The notes beneath the pieces are model-generated. The model was given only the letters and a program-made list of their open reading frames with translations. It was not told the origin of the DNA and did no database searches. 64,000 nt of DNA, taken from assembly GCF_900094705.1 (NCBI RefSeq), contig NZ_FMAR01000001.1:124001-188000 (forward strand), read 5' to 3'. The stretch's first letter is position 1, and each line of letters begins with the position of its first letter. Of the stretch, positions 51,201 through 58,808 are shown piece after piece. The DNA comes from Chitinophaga costaii (GTDB taxonomy: Bacteria > Bacteroidota > Bacteroidia > Chitinophagales > Chitinophagaceae). Position numbers and translations under genes: made by a program.

Positions 51201-51576
51201 TAGTAATTACATGAATGCGGAACGGGGTAAGCTGCAGATCAAAACGCCTGTTACGATCAGTGGCTATAAGCTGATCGATGTTTTTTTGATCTTCAATAAA
51301 ATGATGTTCAAAAACAAGGTCGCCGGATTTCAATACAATCTGCAAAGGACGTTTTACCTTTTTCCATTCAAAAACAGTCCTCAGTATTTCATTGTCAGCC
51401 TGCACTTTACGGAATGCCTGCTCCAGCAGGGCTACGTCAATGGCGCCGCTGATATCAAATACCGCCTGCATGTTATAAAGGTTCGTGCGACTATCTTCCA
51501 GGTAATGAAATAACATGCCTTGCTGCGCAAAGCTCAGTTCCAGGATGTCCTGCACATTGGATTTTTCCAGTTTCAT
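45256..51576 (-). CDS. NRPS 2 (C-A[Asn]-PCP-C-A[Ser]-PCP)
   Basis: The protein has 2106 residues. C1 (1-440) starts LSFAQQGMLFHYL, similar to condensation domains that accept a D-residue from an upstream epimerase, and has HHILFDG at 138-144. A1 covers about 455-955 with YTSGSTG and NEYGPTE, and PCP1 has LGGESL with Ser1005. C2 (about 1060-1490) is an ordinary L-type domain with HHIAFDG. A2 (about 1500-1990) and PCP2 (LGGHSL) complete the second module. Pockets read by hand are A1 DLTKVGEVGK (Asn-like) and A2 DVWHVSLIDK (Ser). The protein should add Asn and then Ser to N-acyl-D-Asn from NRPS 1. The Asn would be the first residue of the mature product if the acyl-D-Asn cap is removed. It starts 34 bases after the NRPS 1 stop and ends 9 bases before NRPS 3. 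Confidence 0.97.
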   Translation of the reverse strand: MKLEKSNVQDILELSFAQQGMLFHYLEDSRTNLYNMQAVFDISGAIDVALLEQAFRKVQADNEILRTVFEWKKVKRPLQIVLKSGDLVFEHHFIEDQKNIDQLIATDRNRRFDLQLTPFRIHVITISPVQAILIVTHHHILFDGWSTGILLKEVFTTYRQLQAGAAVPPARKQAYREAMKHITVHSGASPTIKYWKENLREYEINKIPFQQPPHAAAAGKVLTWRHKADANKLKEFAAAHRVTRSAVICTAYGMLLQQYLNTADVVFAMPVSVRDTMVEGVENVMGVFINTLPFRFNYGGGETLLHIVQGVHTRLIEQGSHSLIAYNEIKTLTGIKPREHLFDSILTLENYPLDMASINCNDGFRLELRSTYGDTGIPLVLIVFFDTDLDIIVNYQAAVVGETFVQQLTTRLVNIIDAITTNPYQPLSELPALLPEEQARLLHNFNNTAVTFSAETVLELFNRQVQQQPDTVAVSCGAMALSYKELDQRSNELANCLIAKYGLKPGDFAGILLERSEWLVISILAVLKTGAAYVPIDPNYPEERKKYIINDANIKVLLMEMWQYMEWPDTGAPVLTLDVEFSADPYPDDAPPVAVTPQELAYVIYTSGSTGYPKGVMIKHASLHNYVSWAARSYTNDAIRNFALFTSPAFDLTVTAIFTPLCTGGCLFIFNERDPAMLLQRVFTHEQVQVLKLTPSHLKILLEAAFPWPQGLEGKRILVLGGEQLDTALAKDFCRLYAERIEIFNEYGPTEATVGCMIQLFDPQSTTLSVPIGRPAANTSIYLLDRLLRPALPGTEGELYIGGDCLAAGYLNKEALTAKRFIADPFAGSGARMYKTGDLARWLPDGTLEYVGREDDQLKINGYRIEPGEIESLLKSHPDVQQAVVTLVNKAFPGKGMAAYYQPVIARGHSGLNDVLRQYLQDRLPDYMVPGIWIAVEHFPLTTNGKLNYAALPSPDGTHALNKAAVGYVAPETETECVLASIWEEILQVGNIGVLDDFFALGGESLSATRVANRIRQQLYAEVSINALFDHTVLRELGRYVDRMGAAQLPPLHPATLLPERIPLSFGQQRLWFLDQFEGAAQYHITLALQVDGEVGTSQLTDAFRLLTNRHQPLRTVFPTRAGEPYQLVLPENSWQLTGEKNMTDDAEEVIRAFIHANAAQPFNLAADHPLRVWYLLRNGQLEYIVITVHHIAFDGWSNTLFMNELMAIYNGAIDSLPPLALQYTDYSSWQHTVFSGQLMEAGIQYWETQLREVAALELPADMPRPLQSSYNGADHSFFIDHTTLQRIQEQAAEEDLTLFTWLFTLFQVLLYRYSGQTDVCTGIPVANREQAAIEGLIGYFSNTLAVRTQIQPDQSFRVLLQQVKALLITAYKYAFVPLEKVIDRVGGARDPGRSPLFQYMFILQDKQAYYNLQLGDANAVPVEFAQTKAKFDLTLEVTPAERGLTVVINYNTDLFLPATIRQLGTHYEMLMAAALSSPDIAVSRLNMLTAVEHLLLQSYNHTNVAIPAESTLLDDFNNQVARDPKAVALIFEEAVLSYEELDKASNQLAHLLLAQGVGAGTPVVICLDRSFEMMIGLLGILKAGGAYVPIDPAYPQARIHFIINDTGAGVVLTQLKYAAAITTDVTVFSLDEQPYATYSAISPGRLYSATQAAYIIYTSGTTGQPKGVVNLHNGVYSHLLWMRGYLQLNEQAVFLQKTTFCFDVSVWELFLPLMIGATLVLPLADGQKDPLYLQQLMARYGVTLVHFVPSMLSVFLQEADPVLCKDLRMVVCSGEELKPALAASCLALLPDISLYNLYGPTEAAIDVTAIKVEHPHQYNTGVPIGRPVNNVQLYIVNEAGSLQPPGISGELLIGGIQVAKGYLNRPGQTAKAFISNPVHADDPFRVYRTGDQAMWLPDGNIAYLGRGDHQVKIRGYRIETAELEKVIEAQPHVLQAQVVVKEQATGNKWLAAYITTTGGFEKTALQQALKLLLPEYMQPSRIIVIDNFPLSANGKINRNALPEPDQPVDAARVTVAPATEVEIKLAAIWASLLPVSPIGIRDNFFELGGHSLLATQLLYNVHQQFAVRIPLQTFFKLGTIDNMARYLEVIGSSHENIRDINVMEL
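45600..47150 (-). repeat. Ser-type A-domain unit, copy in NRPS 2
   Basis: This is the partner of the 42,150-43,740 copy. The pocket here is DVWHVSLIDK against DVWHISFIEK in NRPS 3, so two of the inner positions differ (Leu to Phe at 322 and Asp to Glu at 331) and both remain Ser-like. Boundaries are approximate. Confidence 0.75.
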
Positions 51577-51610
51577 GTTGATGCTTTTCTAGGTGAGGCT
51601 GCCTGTATCT

Positions 51611-54600
51611 TTAATCAAACAAGGCATCCAGTTCTTTCTGCGAAATTTGCAGACCATCAAAATCAGATGAGGTAAAATGTATCTCCGTTTCCTGACGGAT
51701 ATGGCGCAAAATTTCTGAAAGCGCATTGATAAACGACCTGGTAAAACGCGCTATACTGGCTGCTTTAAAAGATTTCTGGTTATAAGAGATATTTATATGC
51801 AGCCGGTCAGCGATGACCATGCTATTACATTCCAATACCGCAGTAATACGATTTTCGCGCGCGGTCATTACCACACCATGTACCGGCGAAGCGTTGAACA
51901 TAGGATAGCTGAATCCATTGCTGAGATCACCCAGGTAATTTAGCCGTACCAGCGGAATACCGGCAGCTGTGCTCAACAGGCCATGGCCGATACCGCCTTT
52001 TGGAATGGCTCTCATCAGCTCTTTTGTATGCTTGATGAGCGTATCTGAATTGTGATGATAAGATAACCGCAGCGGATACATAGCGGTAAACCAGCCGATG
52101 GTACGAACGGTATCCAGGTTGTTTAGCAAGCGGCCGTGGCTTTCCTGTTCTACTGTAAATTCATTGGCGCCGGTCCATTGATGCAGGGCAATGGCCATGG
52201 CTGCATTCAGGAGCATCAGTGTATCCGTGGCATAAATTTTATGCGCGTCTGCCAGCAGAAACCGGGTATCTGTTTCGTTAAGTTCACCGGTTTCGTATGC
52301 AAGATTCCCTGCACAATGATCGTTAGTTACCATATCTACTGGCAACAACTCCTCACCCGCTTCCTGTTGCTGCCAAAACGGGGCTTCTGCCGCTGCTTGT
52401 TCCTTCCACGTGGCAAGCACCAACGTCCAATCAGTTACAGAGGCGGTTTTCGGCGGCAGCAGCGGTTGGTTGCCCGCGGCCAGCTGCGCACAAACCAGGT
52501 GCAGATCTTCCAGGAAAATGCGCCAGGAAACGCCATCCATTACCAGGTGATGCGCAGTGATATAAAATTTTGTTCCGTGAGGGGTATGCAAACCAAAGAT
52601 TCTGATCAGCAGATCGTGATGAATATCAAATGTATAAAGTGGCGCCAGCACCGGATCTTTTTGCACCAGGCCTACCTCTCCGATATCTAATCCCGGCGCT
52701 TCGAGCACCACTACCTGTTGCCTGGTATCCAGATGCCGGTTGTTGTAAAACAGCGCCTGCATATCTGCCGTGCAATTCATGCGTAATCCGTCGTGATGCG
52801 CAATGAGTATATCCAGCGCAAGGCCCAGTAAATGCGGGTCTGGCGGTTCATTAAAATCGAGCGCTACCGATTGTGTATACATGCCAGGAACCGCCAGTTG
52901 TTGCTTTATTAACCAGGAGGCGGCTGGCGGCAGCGGAACTGTTCCCGTAAGTATGCCCTGCGTATAGGCTTTGCTGGTATCGCACGTTTCAACAAACCTG
53001 CTTATTTCGCGGATAGATTGCAGGGTGAGAATTATTCTGGCCTGTACGCGAAGTTGCCGGGCAAGAAGCCGGGCTGCCAGCTGTACCGCTTTAATGGAAT
53101 CTCCGCCAATGGCAAAAAAGTTGTCGGTTACCAAAAGCGCCGGCTGGTTAAAAAAATGCTGCCATACTTCCAGCAGGATTGTTTCTACTTCGCCGACGGG
53201 TAGCACCTCTTCTGTAAGTGGCGCCGTTGTTTCATATTTCAGAAGGGCTTCCTGGTCGAGCTTACCATTTCTATTCGCCGGAAACGCTTTACAGTGTGTA
53301 AATTTCACGGGAATCATATAGTAAGGCAGCCGCGATACCAGGAAATCCCTTAGTTTCCCGGCATCCGGTATTTCATCTCCCGTATAAAACGCATGTAATA
53401 TTTTCCCGGGCGCCAGTACCACTACTTCCCGGATACCGGGATATTGCACCAATTGCATTTCTATTTCCTGCAGTTCAATCCGGACACCATTTATTTTTAC
53501 CTGGCTGTCTGTTCTGCCAATACAGTCAATTAAACCATTGGCACAGCGTTTGGCCAGATCGCCGGTGCGGTACATGACACTGTTTGCGGCAAATGGATTG
53601 GGTACAAACCGTTGTGCGGTAAGCGTGTCCAGCCCCTGGTAACCTGCTGCCACGCCTTTGCCGGCAATATATATTTCGCCGGTAACACCAGTAGCCACGG
53701 GGCGGAGGTATTTATCCAATAAATAAATCTGTGTATTATAGATCGGCGCACCTATCAGCACCCGGTGGCCGGTATCTGTTAACGGATGGAAGGTGTGAAT
53801 CATACATCCAACAGTGGCCTCTGTAGGGCCATACTCATTATGTAATGCTACAGGGTGCGGGAATTTTTTGCAGATCTCCATTGCCAGCCTGCTTTCAAAT
53901 AATTCGCCGCCAACAATAAACTGCCTTACCCTGCTCGCTGTAAATACTACTGCCGGTAATTCTTTCAATAACAGCAGATGCGAAGGGGTGAGTTTTATGA
54001 TATCTACCTTATTATCGCGTAATACGGTTTCTATCAGCAGCTCATTATCCCTTTCTTCATAAATTACTATGGTATTGCCTGATATCAGCGGGGTAAAAAC
54101 AGAGGTGAGCGTAAGATCAAAAGATACCGCCGTGAAGAGTGGAAAATCACAGCGTGCATCCTTTACATAATAGTCTGATGCCCACCGGATATAATTACTC
54201 AGCGCATCATTCCGGATGATCACCCCTTTGGGATACCCCGTAGACCCTGATGTATACAGCATATAGGCAATATCGTCCGCACTTGCGGTAATGGCTGCCG
54301 GCTCGTATAACGGCAATGGCTCATCTGCCAGGATGCAGGTATAATCACAACTTACCTGTGAAAAATGTTCGAGCATATCCTTACTGGTGATCACAACCTT
54401 TGCCTGGCTGTTGCGGAGCATGTAGGCGATACGTTCTGCCGGCAGGGTTACATCAATCAGCAGAAAAGCTGCACCGGCCTTCATGATGCCCAGCAGGCCT
54501 GTAATCAGTAAGGGAGAACGTTCCAGTAGGATGGCCACCACCTCATTGCGGCCATCAGTCAATGGCAGTAACCTGCCTGCCATGCGGCCGGCAAGATCAT

Positions 54601-57600
54601 CCAGTGTTTGATAAGAAAGCCGCGTGCTGCCCTGCATTACAGCGGTATGATGCGGATGCAGGGCTGCCTGCCGGGTAAAACGTTGCAGGATACCGGCATC
54701 CTCCGGATCGGTATCCTGAGTAGCATTGAATCCGTTTATAAAATGATCGCTTTCGGCTGGCAACAACAAGGATACTGTTTGCAACGGCGCATTTATATCC
54801 TGTAATATATTTTTCAGCAGCTGTTGAAAATGAGCCGCCATCCGTTGAATGGTACTTTGCTCAAACAGGGAAGTAGCATATTCAAAAGCATATTGGATAC
54901 CACTGTTGCTATAAAATATTTCCAGGGAAAGATCGTACTTGGCAATTCCCGGATCAAATAATTGCCTCACCAGTTTAAAATCTCCCGTTACAAAATTGTC
55001 GGCCTGCATGTCCTGGTAAATAAACATGGTATCAAACAGGGGATGCCTTCCGGGGTCGGCAGCCTGTGCTAAAGACGCTGCCAGGCTGCTGAAGGGATAA
55101 TCCTGGTGACGGAGTGCGGCGGTAATATGCTGCTGTTCCTGTTGCAATAATTCACTGAAAGAAAGTGTTGCCGGCAGCTCTCCGGAGATAACAAGATTGT
55201 TTACCAGCATGCCCATTATACCCGCAGTACCGCTTTGGGTACGCCCTCCCACCGGTATCCCGGTGGTTATATTTTCCTGGCCGCTATAAGCGGCTAGCAA
55301 CAAACGGTAGGCAGTGAGCAGCATTACGTGCAGGGTGCAATGCTCACTGGCAGCTAAATGGCTTAATGCCGCCGATTCTGCTTTGGTGAAAGCAAAAAAC
55401 AATTTTTCTCCGCTGCTGTTCCATATCACCGGCCGTTTAAAATCGGTTGGCAGTTCAAGCACAGGCGGCGTTTCAGCCAACTGCTCCTGCCAGTAATCCC
55501 CGTGTTCCTGCCGGGCTGGCGCCGATTGCAAAACATCGTGGTAGGTAAATGGCAACGCAGGTAATATTCCGCCGTCGTACAATACCGTGAGTTCACTGAT
55601 AAAATTGCTGATGGAAATACCATCTGCAATAATATGGCTGATATCAACCCATAAAAAAGTTTCTTCATGCAGGTGCGCCAGCGCAATGCGCAACAGCCAC
55701 GACGCAGTAAGATCAAAGGGCCGGATCCATGCCTGCAAACACGTATCCAGGCTTTCGTTCATCACCGTCATTTCATCCACACTCAACTTCCACTCCGGCA
55801 AAATGGTATATACAGGGCCGTTGTCTGTATTCATAAAACACATGCGTAATGCATCATGCCGTTGTATCAGCTTGTTCACCGCAGCTTCCAGCCGTTCCCT
55901 GCTTATTTTTCCCTGCAGCTTAAATGCCACCGGTATATTATAAGCGGTTGACAACGGATCTAATTCGCACGCAAAAAATATCCTGCTTTGGGCCGGCGAT
56001 ACTGCCTGCGCGCCGGTGGGCAGCGCAGCAGATTGCAAACCATCAAACGCATGCGCAGTGAGGGCGGGTACAAGTTCCCTGACTGTTTGATACTGGTATA
56101 AGCTGTTTAGCGGCAGCTCTTTACCAAATGTTTGTTGAATCAGCATCATCAGTGTAGCCACTTTCAGCGAGTCGCCGCCGATTTCAAAAAAGCGATCCTC
56201 CACCGATACCGGTACACCCAGTACTTCCTGCCAGATAGCCACCATCGTGGCTTCTTCAGGCAACATATCAGTTGTTTGTTTGTTTTGTAATGCCTGTTGG
56301 TCGCGGATCTGCTCCATCTCCCCGCGGAATGCGCCTTCCCGGTATTGCTCCAGCAAACGAAACCGCTCTATTTTACCACTGGTTGTTTTCGGAATTTCCG
56401 GAACCGGCAGCACATGATCAGGTGCGAAGCCCACTTCCCGGTTAATAGCGGCAATAACGCCGCTTCGTATAGGCATAAAATCCGCTATAGCTCCACGGTA
56501 CAATACAAATACAATTACTTCTTCCTTACCGGATGCAGGATCGTGCATACCTGCAACGGCTATTTTATTAAGCGCCACCCCTTCCACCTTTTCTGCCACC
56601 TCTTCCAGATCATGTGGATAGTAATTTTGTCCGTTGTAAAAAAGGATATCTTTTCTGCGGCCTGTAATGTAAAGATTACCTGCTGCCATAAAGGCAAGAT
56701 CTCCTGTATGCAGCCAGTTATCGCCGCTTTTAGCCTGCGTGGTGGCTACCTCATCATTGTAATATCCGGCGGTAACATTGCCGCCTTTGATTTGTAATAA
56801 CCCGATACAGTTATCGGGCAAGGGCTCCTCGTTAGTGTCTACAATCCTTACAGCACAATGTTTCACCGGCCTGCCTACATTCACCACCTTTACGGTGCCT
56901 TCCTCGCCGGCATTGGCGGGTATCACCTGCCCGCCTATACGCATATGCTTACGCAGCAACGACAACGACATTGCTTTTTCCTTCAGGTCCGAAACAGATA
57001 CCGCCAGGCTGGCCTCTGCCAGCCCATATACGGGCAGCATCGCATCCGCGCGCAGGCCATAAGGCGCCATGGCGCTGTTAAACGCTTCGCACAGGGAAAT
57101 AGAAATAGGTTCAGCGCCATTATAGATAATACGTACCTGCGAGAGATCCAGCTCCCGCGCCGCCTCACTGTTCCAGTGTTTCAGTACATAGTTGTAGCCG
57201 AAGTTTGGCGAGCAGAGCACGCTTACCCGGTGCTTCGCTGCCTTTTCCAGCCATAGCGCAGGGCGGCGGATAAAAAGATTTACCGGGATCAGGTAATGCG
57301 GGATGTTGCAAAATACAGGGTTCAGGTGAAAACCGATCAGCCCCATATCGTGGGTCAGCGGCATCCAGCTGAGCAGCGAATCAGCTGTGGTATAAGCAGC
57401 TGCCGTACTGATGGCATCCAGGTTTAGCAGCAGGTTACGGTGCGTTAACGAAATGCCTTTTGAGTTGCCTGTAGACCCGGAAGAGAACTGTACAAAGGCA
57501 ATATCATCCGGCTTCGCCTCCCGGATAACACCCTTTTTTCCCGATGCCTGCAACAACGACGGCGCCACCATACGCTGTTCCATTTGTGAAACAATGGCCT

Positions 57601-57991
57601 GCTGATTTGCTTCAACGGCAAATGCCTTCACTTTCTTCATCAACATAGGATCAATAGCCAGAAAAGGATCATGCAGGCGATTCCATACCGAAAACAATTT
57701 TCTGCGCTGATGATCTTTAATGCCCGGTGATAAAGGCACCGGAATAATTCCGCCCAGTAGGCAGGCCCAGAATAAAGTAACAAACGTTTGTGCGTCATCC
57801 ACCTGGAATATCAGCTCCTGGCGTGGTTTCAAACCTTTTTCCTGCAAATATCCCAGCTGCTGCCATGCATCTTCGTATAGCCTGCGGTAGGAAACATACA
57901 CTTCCCCTTTGCCATCGGGGATGAACGTTACACCAGCGGTATCTTTTTCACTGCAGTATTGTATTGCATCAATAAGGGTTGCGTAATTCAT
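51611..57991 (-). CDS. NRPS 1, loading protein (acyl-AMP ligase-ACP-C-A[Asn]-PCP-E)
   Basis: The protein has 2126 residues. Residues 1-560 form a fatty acyl-AMP ligase-like domain (FSSGSTGNSKG near 170, SWMPLTHDMGLIGFH at 208-222, YGLAEASL). An ACP follows with IGGDSLK (Ser608). The condensation domain (about 660-1085) has SHIIADG at 785-791: the first His of the motif is Ser but the catalytic second His remains. A1 (about 1110-1585) has a pocket I read as DLTKIGEVGK, close to the Asn code. The PCP has IGGDSIK (Ser1632). An epimerase (about 1684-2110) has HHLVMDGVSWR, QESHGR, IGWFTAMYP and NYLGDL. The expected product is fatty acyl-D-Asn on the PCP. That is the cap used in colibactin, xenocoumacin and zwittermicin prodrugs, and a matching peptidase gene lies two genes upstream. 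It starts 9 bases after the racemase gene. Confidence 0.97.
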   Translation of the reverse strand: MNYATLIDAIQYCSEKDTAGVTFIPDGKGEVYVSYRRLYEDAWQQLGYLQEKGLKPRQELIFQVDDAQTFVTLFWACLLGGIIPVPLSPGIKDHQRRKLFSVWNRLHDPFLAIDPMLMKKVKAFAVEANQQAIVSQMEQRMVAPSLLQASGKKGVIREAKPDDIAFVQFSSGSTGNSKGISLTHRNLLLNLDAISTAAAYTTADSLLSWMPLTHDMGLIGFHLNPVFCNIPHYLIPVNLFIRRPALWLEKAAKHRVSVLCSPNFGYNYVLKHWNSEAARELDLSQVRIIYNGAEPISISLCEAFNSAMAPYGLRADAMLPVYGLAEASLAVSVSDLKEKAMSLSLLRKHMRIGGQVIPANAGEEGTVKVVNVGRPVKHCAVRIVDTNEEPLPDNCIGLLQIKGGNVTAGYYNDEVATTQAKSGDNWLHTGDLAFMAAGNLYITGRRKDILFYNGQNYYPHDLEEVAEKVEGVALNKIAVAGMHDPASGKEEVIVFVLYRGAIADFMPIRSGVIAAINREVGFAPDHVLPVPEIPKTTSGKIERFRLLEQYREGAFRGEMEQIRDQQALQNKQTTDMLPEEATMVAIWQEVLGVPVSVEDRFFEIGGDSLKVATLMMLIQQTFGKELPLNSLYQYQTVRELVPALTAHAFDGLQSAALPTGAQAVSPAQSRIFFACELDPLSTAYNIPVAFKLQGKISRERLEAAVNKLIQRHDALRMCFMNTDNGPVYTILPEWKLSVDEMTVMNESLDTCLQAWIRPFDLTASWLLRIALAHLHEETFLWVDISHIIADGISISNFISELTVLYDGGILPALPFTYHDVLQSAPARQEHGDYWQEQLAETPPVLELPTDFKRPVIWNSSGEKLFFAFTKAESAALSHLAASEHCTLHVMLLTAYRLLLAAYSGQENITTGIPVGGRTQSGTAGIMGMLVNNLVISGELPATLSFSELLQQEQQHITAALRHQDYPFSSLAASLAQAADPGRHPLFDTMFIYQDMQADNFVTGDFKLVRQLFDPGIAKYDLSLEIFYSNSGIQYAFEYATSLFEQSTIQRMAAHFQQLLKNILQDINAPLQTVSLLLPAESDHFINGFNATQDTDPEDAGILQRFTRQAALHPHHTAVMQGSTRLSYQTLDDLAGRMAGRLLPLTDGRNEVVAILLERSPLLITGLLGIMKAGAAFLLIDVTLPAERIAYMLRNSQAKVVITSKDMLEHFSQVSCDYTCILADEPLPLYEPAAITASADDIAYMLYTSGSTGYPKGVIIRNDALSNYIRWASDYYVKDARCDFPLFTAVSFDLTLTSVFTPLISGNTIVIYEERDNELLIETVLRDNKVDIIKLTPSHLLLLKELPAVVFTASRVRQFIVGGELFESRLAMEICKKFPHPVALHNEYGPTEATVGCMIHTFHPLTDTGHRVLIGAPIYNTQIYLLDKYLRPVATGVTGEIYIAGKGVAAGYQGLDTLTAQRFVPNPFAANSVMYRTGDLAKRCANGLIDCIGRTDSQVKINGVRIELQEIEMQLVQYPGIREVVVLAPGKILHAFYTGDEIPDAGKLRDFLVSRLPYYMIPVKFTHCKAFPANRNGKLDQEALLKYETTAPLTEEVLPVGEVETILLEVWQHFFNQPALLVTDNFFAIGGDSIKAVQLAARLLARQLRVQARIILTLQSIREISRFVETCDTSKAYTQGILTGTVPLPPAASWLIKQQLAVPGMYTQSVALDFNEPPDPHLLGLALDILIAHHDGLRMNCTADMQALFYNNRHLDTRQQVVVLEAPGLDIGEVGLVQKDPVLAPLYTFDIHHDLLIRIFGLHTPHGTKFYITAHHLVMDGVSWRIFLEDLHLVCAQLAAGNQPLLPPKTASVTDWTLVLATWKEQAAAEAPFWQQQEAGEELLPVDMVTNDHCAGNLAYETGELNETDTRFLLADAHKIYATDTLMLLNAAMAIALHQWTGANEFTVEQESHGRLLNNLDTVRTIGWFTAMYPLRLSYHHNSDTLIKHTKELMRAIPKGGIGHGLLSTAAGIPLVRLNYLGDLSNGFSYPMFNASPVHGVVMTARENRITAVLECNSMVIADRLHINISYNQKSFKAASIARFTRSFINALSEILRHIRQETEIHFTSSDFDGLQISQKELDALFD

Positions 57992-58000
57992 AGTACCATG

Positions 58001-58801
58001 CTAACTCCCGGCCACCCGGGATGATGAAAAGGTTTGTGAAATTTTTTCGCCTGTGGCTTCCCTGATGAGGGCCATTGCCAGTACATGTGTGGAATCCACC
58101 AGTTGCATACTGTGGCTCATTCCTGTTGTGAGCACTGTTGAAAATTCTGTACACCCCAGGATGATCAAATCGGTACCGCGGCTGCTAAAATAGCCAAGCG
58201 CTTTTTCCATCAGCTGCTGTACCTCTGCTGTAACACTGCGTGGGCTGGCTTTTATACCAAAATTCTCATCATACACCATCCGGTGTATTACCTCATGCTG
58301 AAAGGTAAAATCCGGCCACACTATCTCGTATCCCATACGTTCCAGGATGGTTCTGTATATGCCCGACCGGTAGGTACCATCTGTTCCCAGCACCCCAACA
58401 CGCTGTACGTGCGTATACTGGCGCTTTATAAAATGACAGGTTTCCTGCGGCATATGCAGCAGTTTTACCTGGCTGTTGGTATTGTTCAGTTGTTGCTTTA
58501 CTTCATCATAAATAGCAGGGGCATGGGAAGTATTACAGGCAATACCTATAATGGAAGCGCCGGTTGCCTCCAGCCGCCCAATGAGGCCGGCAATGGCAAA
58601 AGCCGGGTTAATATCGGTGTGGCCCTCCAGGAAAGCCGTTCTGTCGGCAATGAGTCCGGGAAAAGATAAAAGCGCCACGGAAAGATGCTCCTGGTCTGTA
58701 CCGGCAGTGGTTCCGCAAATCAATTCATTAAAAAGCGCTGCCCCCGCCTGCGGTCCCATACCGCCCACAATGCCAATGATAGTATTGTTGCGGTGTATCA
58801 T
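58001..58801 (-). CDS. Aspartate/glutamate racemase-family protein
   Basis: This 266-residue protein is full length for the Asp/Glu racemase superfamily. It starts IIGIVGGMGPQAG and has two cysteine motifs: ACNTSHAP (first catalytic Cys) and LGCTEF (second). These enzymes invert the alpha-carbon of Asp or Glu with two cysteines and no cofactor. In this operon it could supply D-Asp, directly or through the asparagine synthetase, as a building block, for example where a condensation domain with D-donor features follows a module without an epimerase. This role is inference. The start is 7 bases after the peptidase-exporter stop and the stop is 9 bases before NRPS 1, so translation is probably coupled. 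Confidence 0.88.
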   Translation of the reverse strand: MIHRNNTIIGIVGGMGPQAGAALFNELICGTTAGTDQEHLSVALLSFPGLIADRTAFLEGHTDINPAFAIAGLIGRLEATGASIIGIACNTSHAPAIYDEVKQQLNNTNSQVKLLHMPQETCHFIKRQYTHVQRVGVLGTDGTYRSGIYRTILERMGYEIVWPDFTFQHEVIHRMVYDENFGIKASPRSVTAEVQQLMEKALGYFSSRGTDLIILGCTEFSTVLTTGMSHSMQLVDSTHVLAMALIREATGEKISQTFSSSRVAGS

Positions 58802-58808
58802 AATTGTG

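Noticed and set aside
45256..51576. Dual condensation/epimerisation domain in NRPS 2 C1
   Set aside because: I saw no extra N-terminal HH[I/L]xxxxGD motif, and the upstream module has its own intact epimerase.
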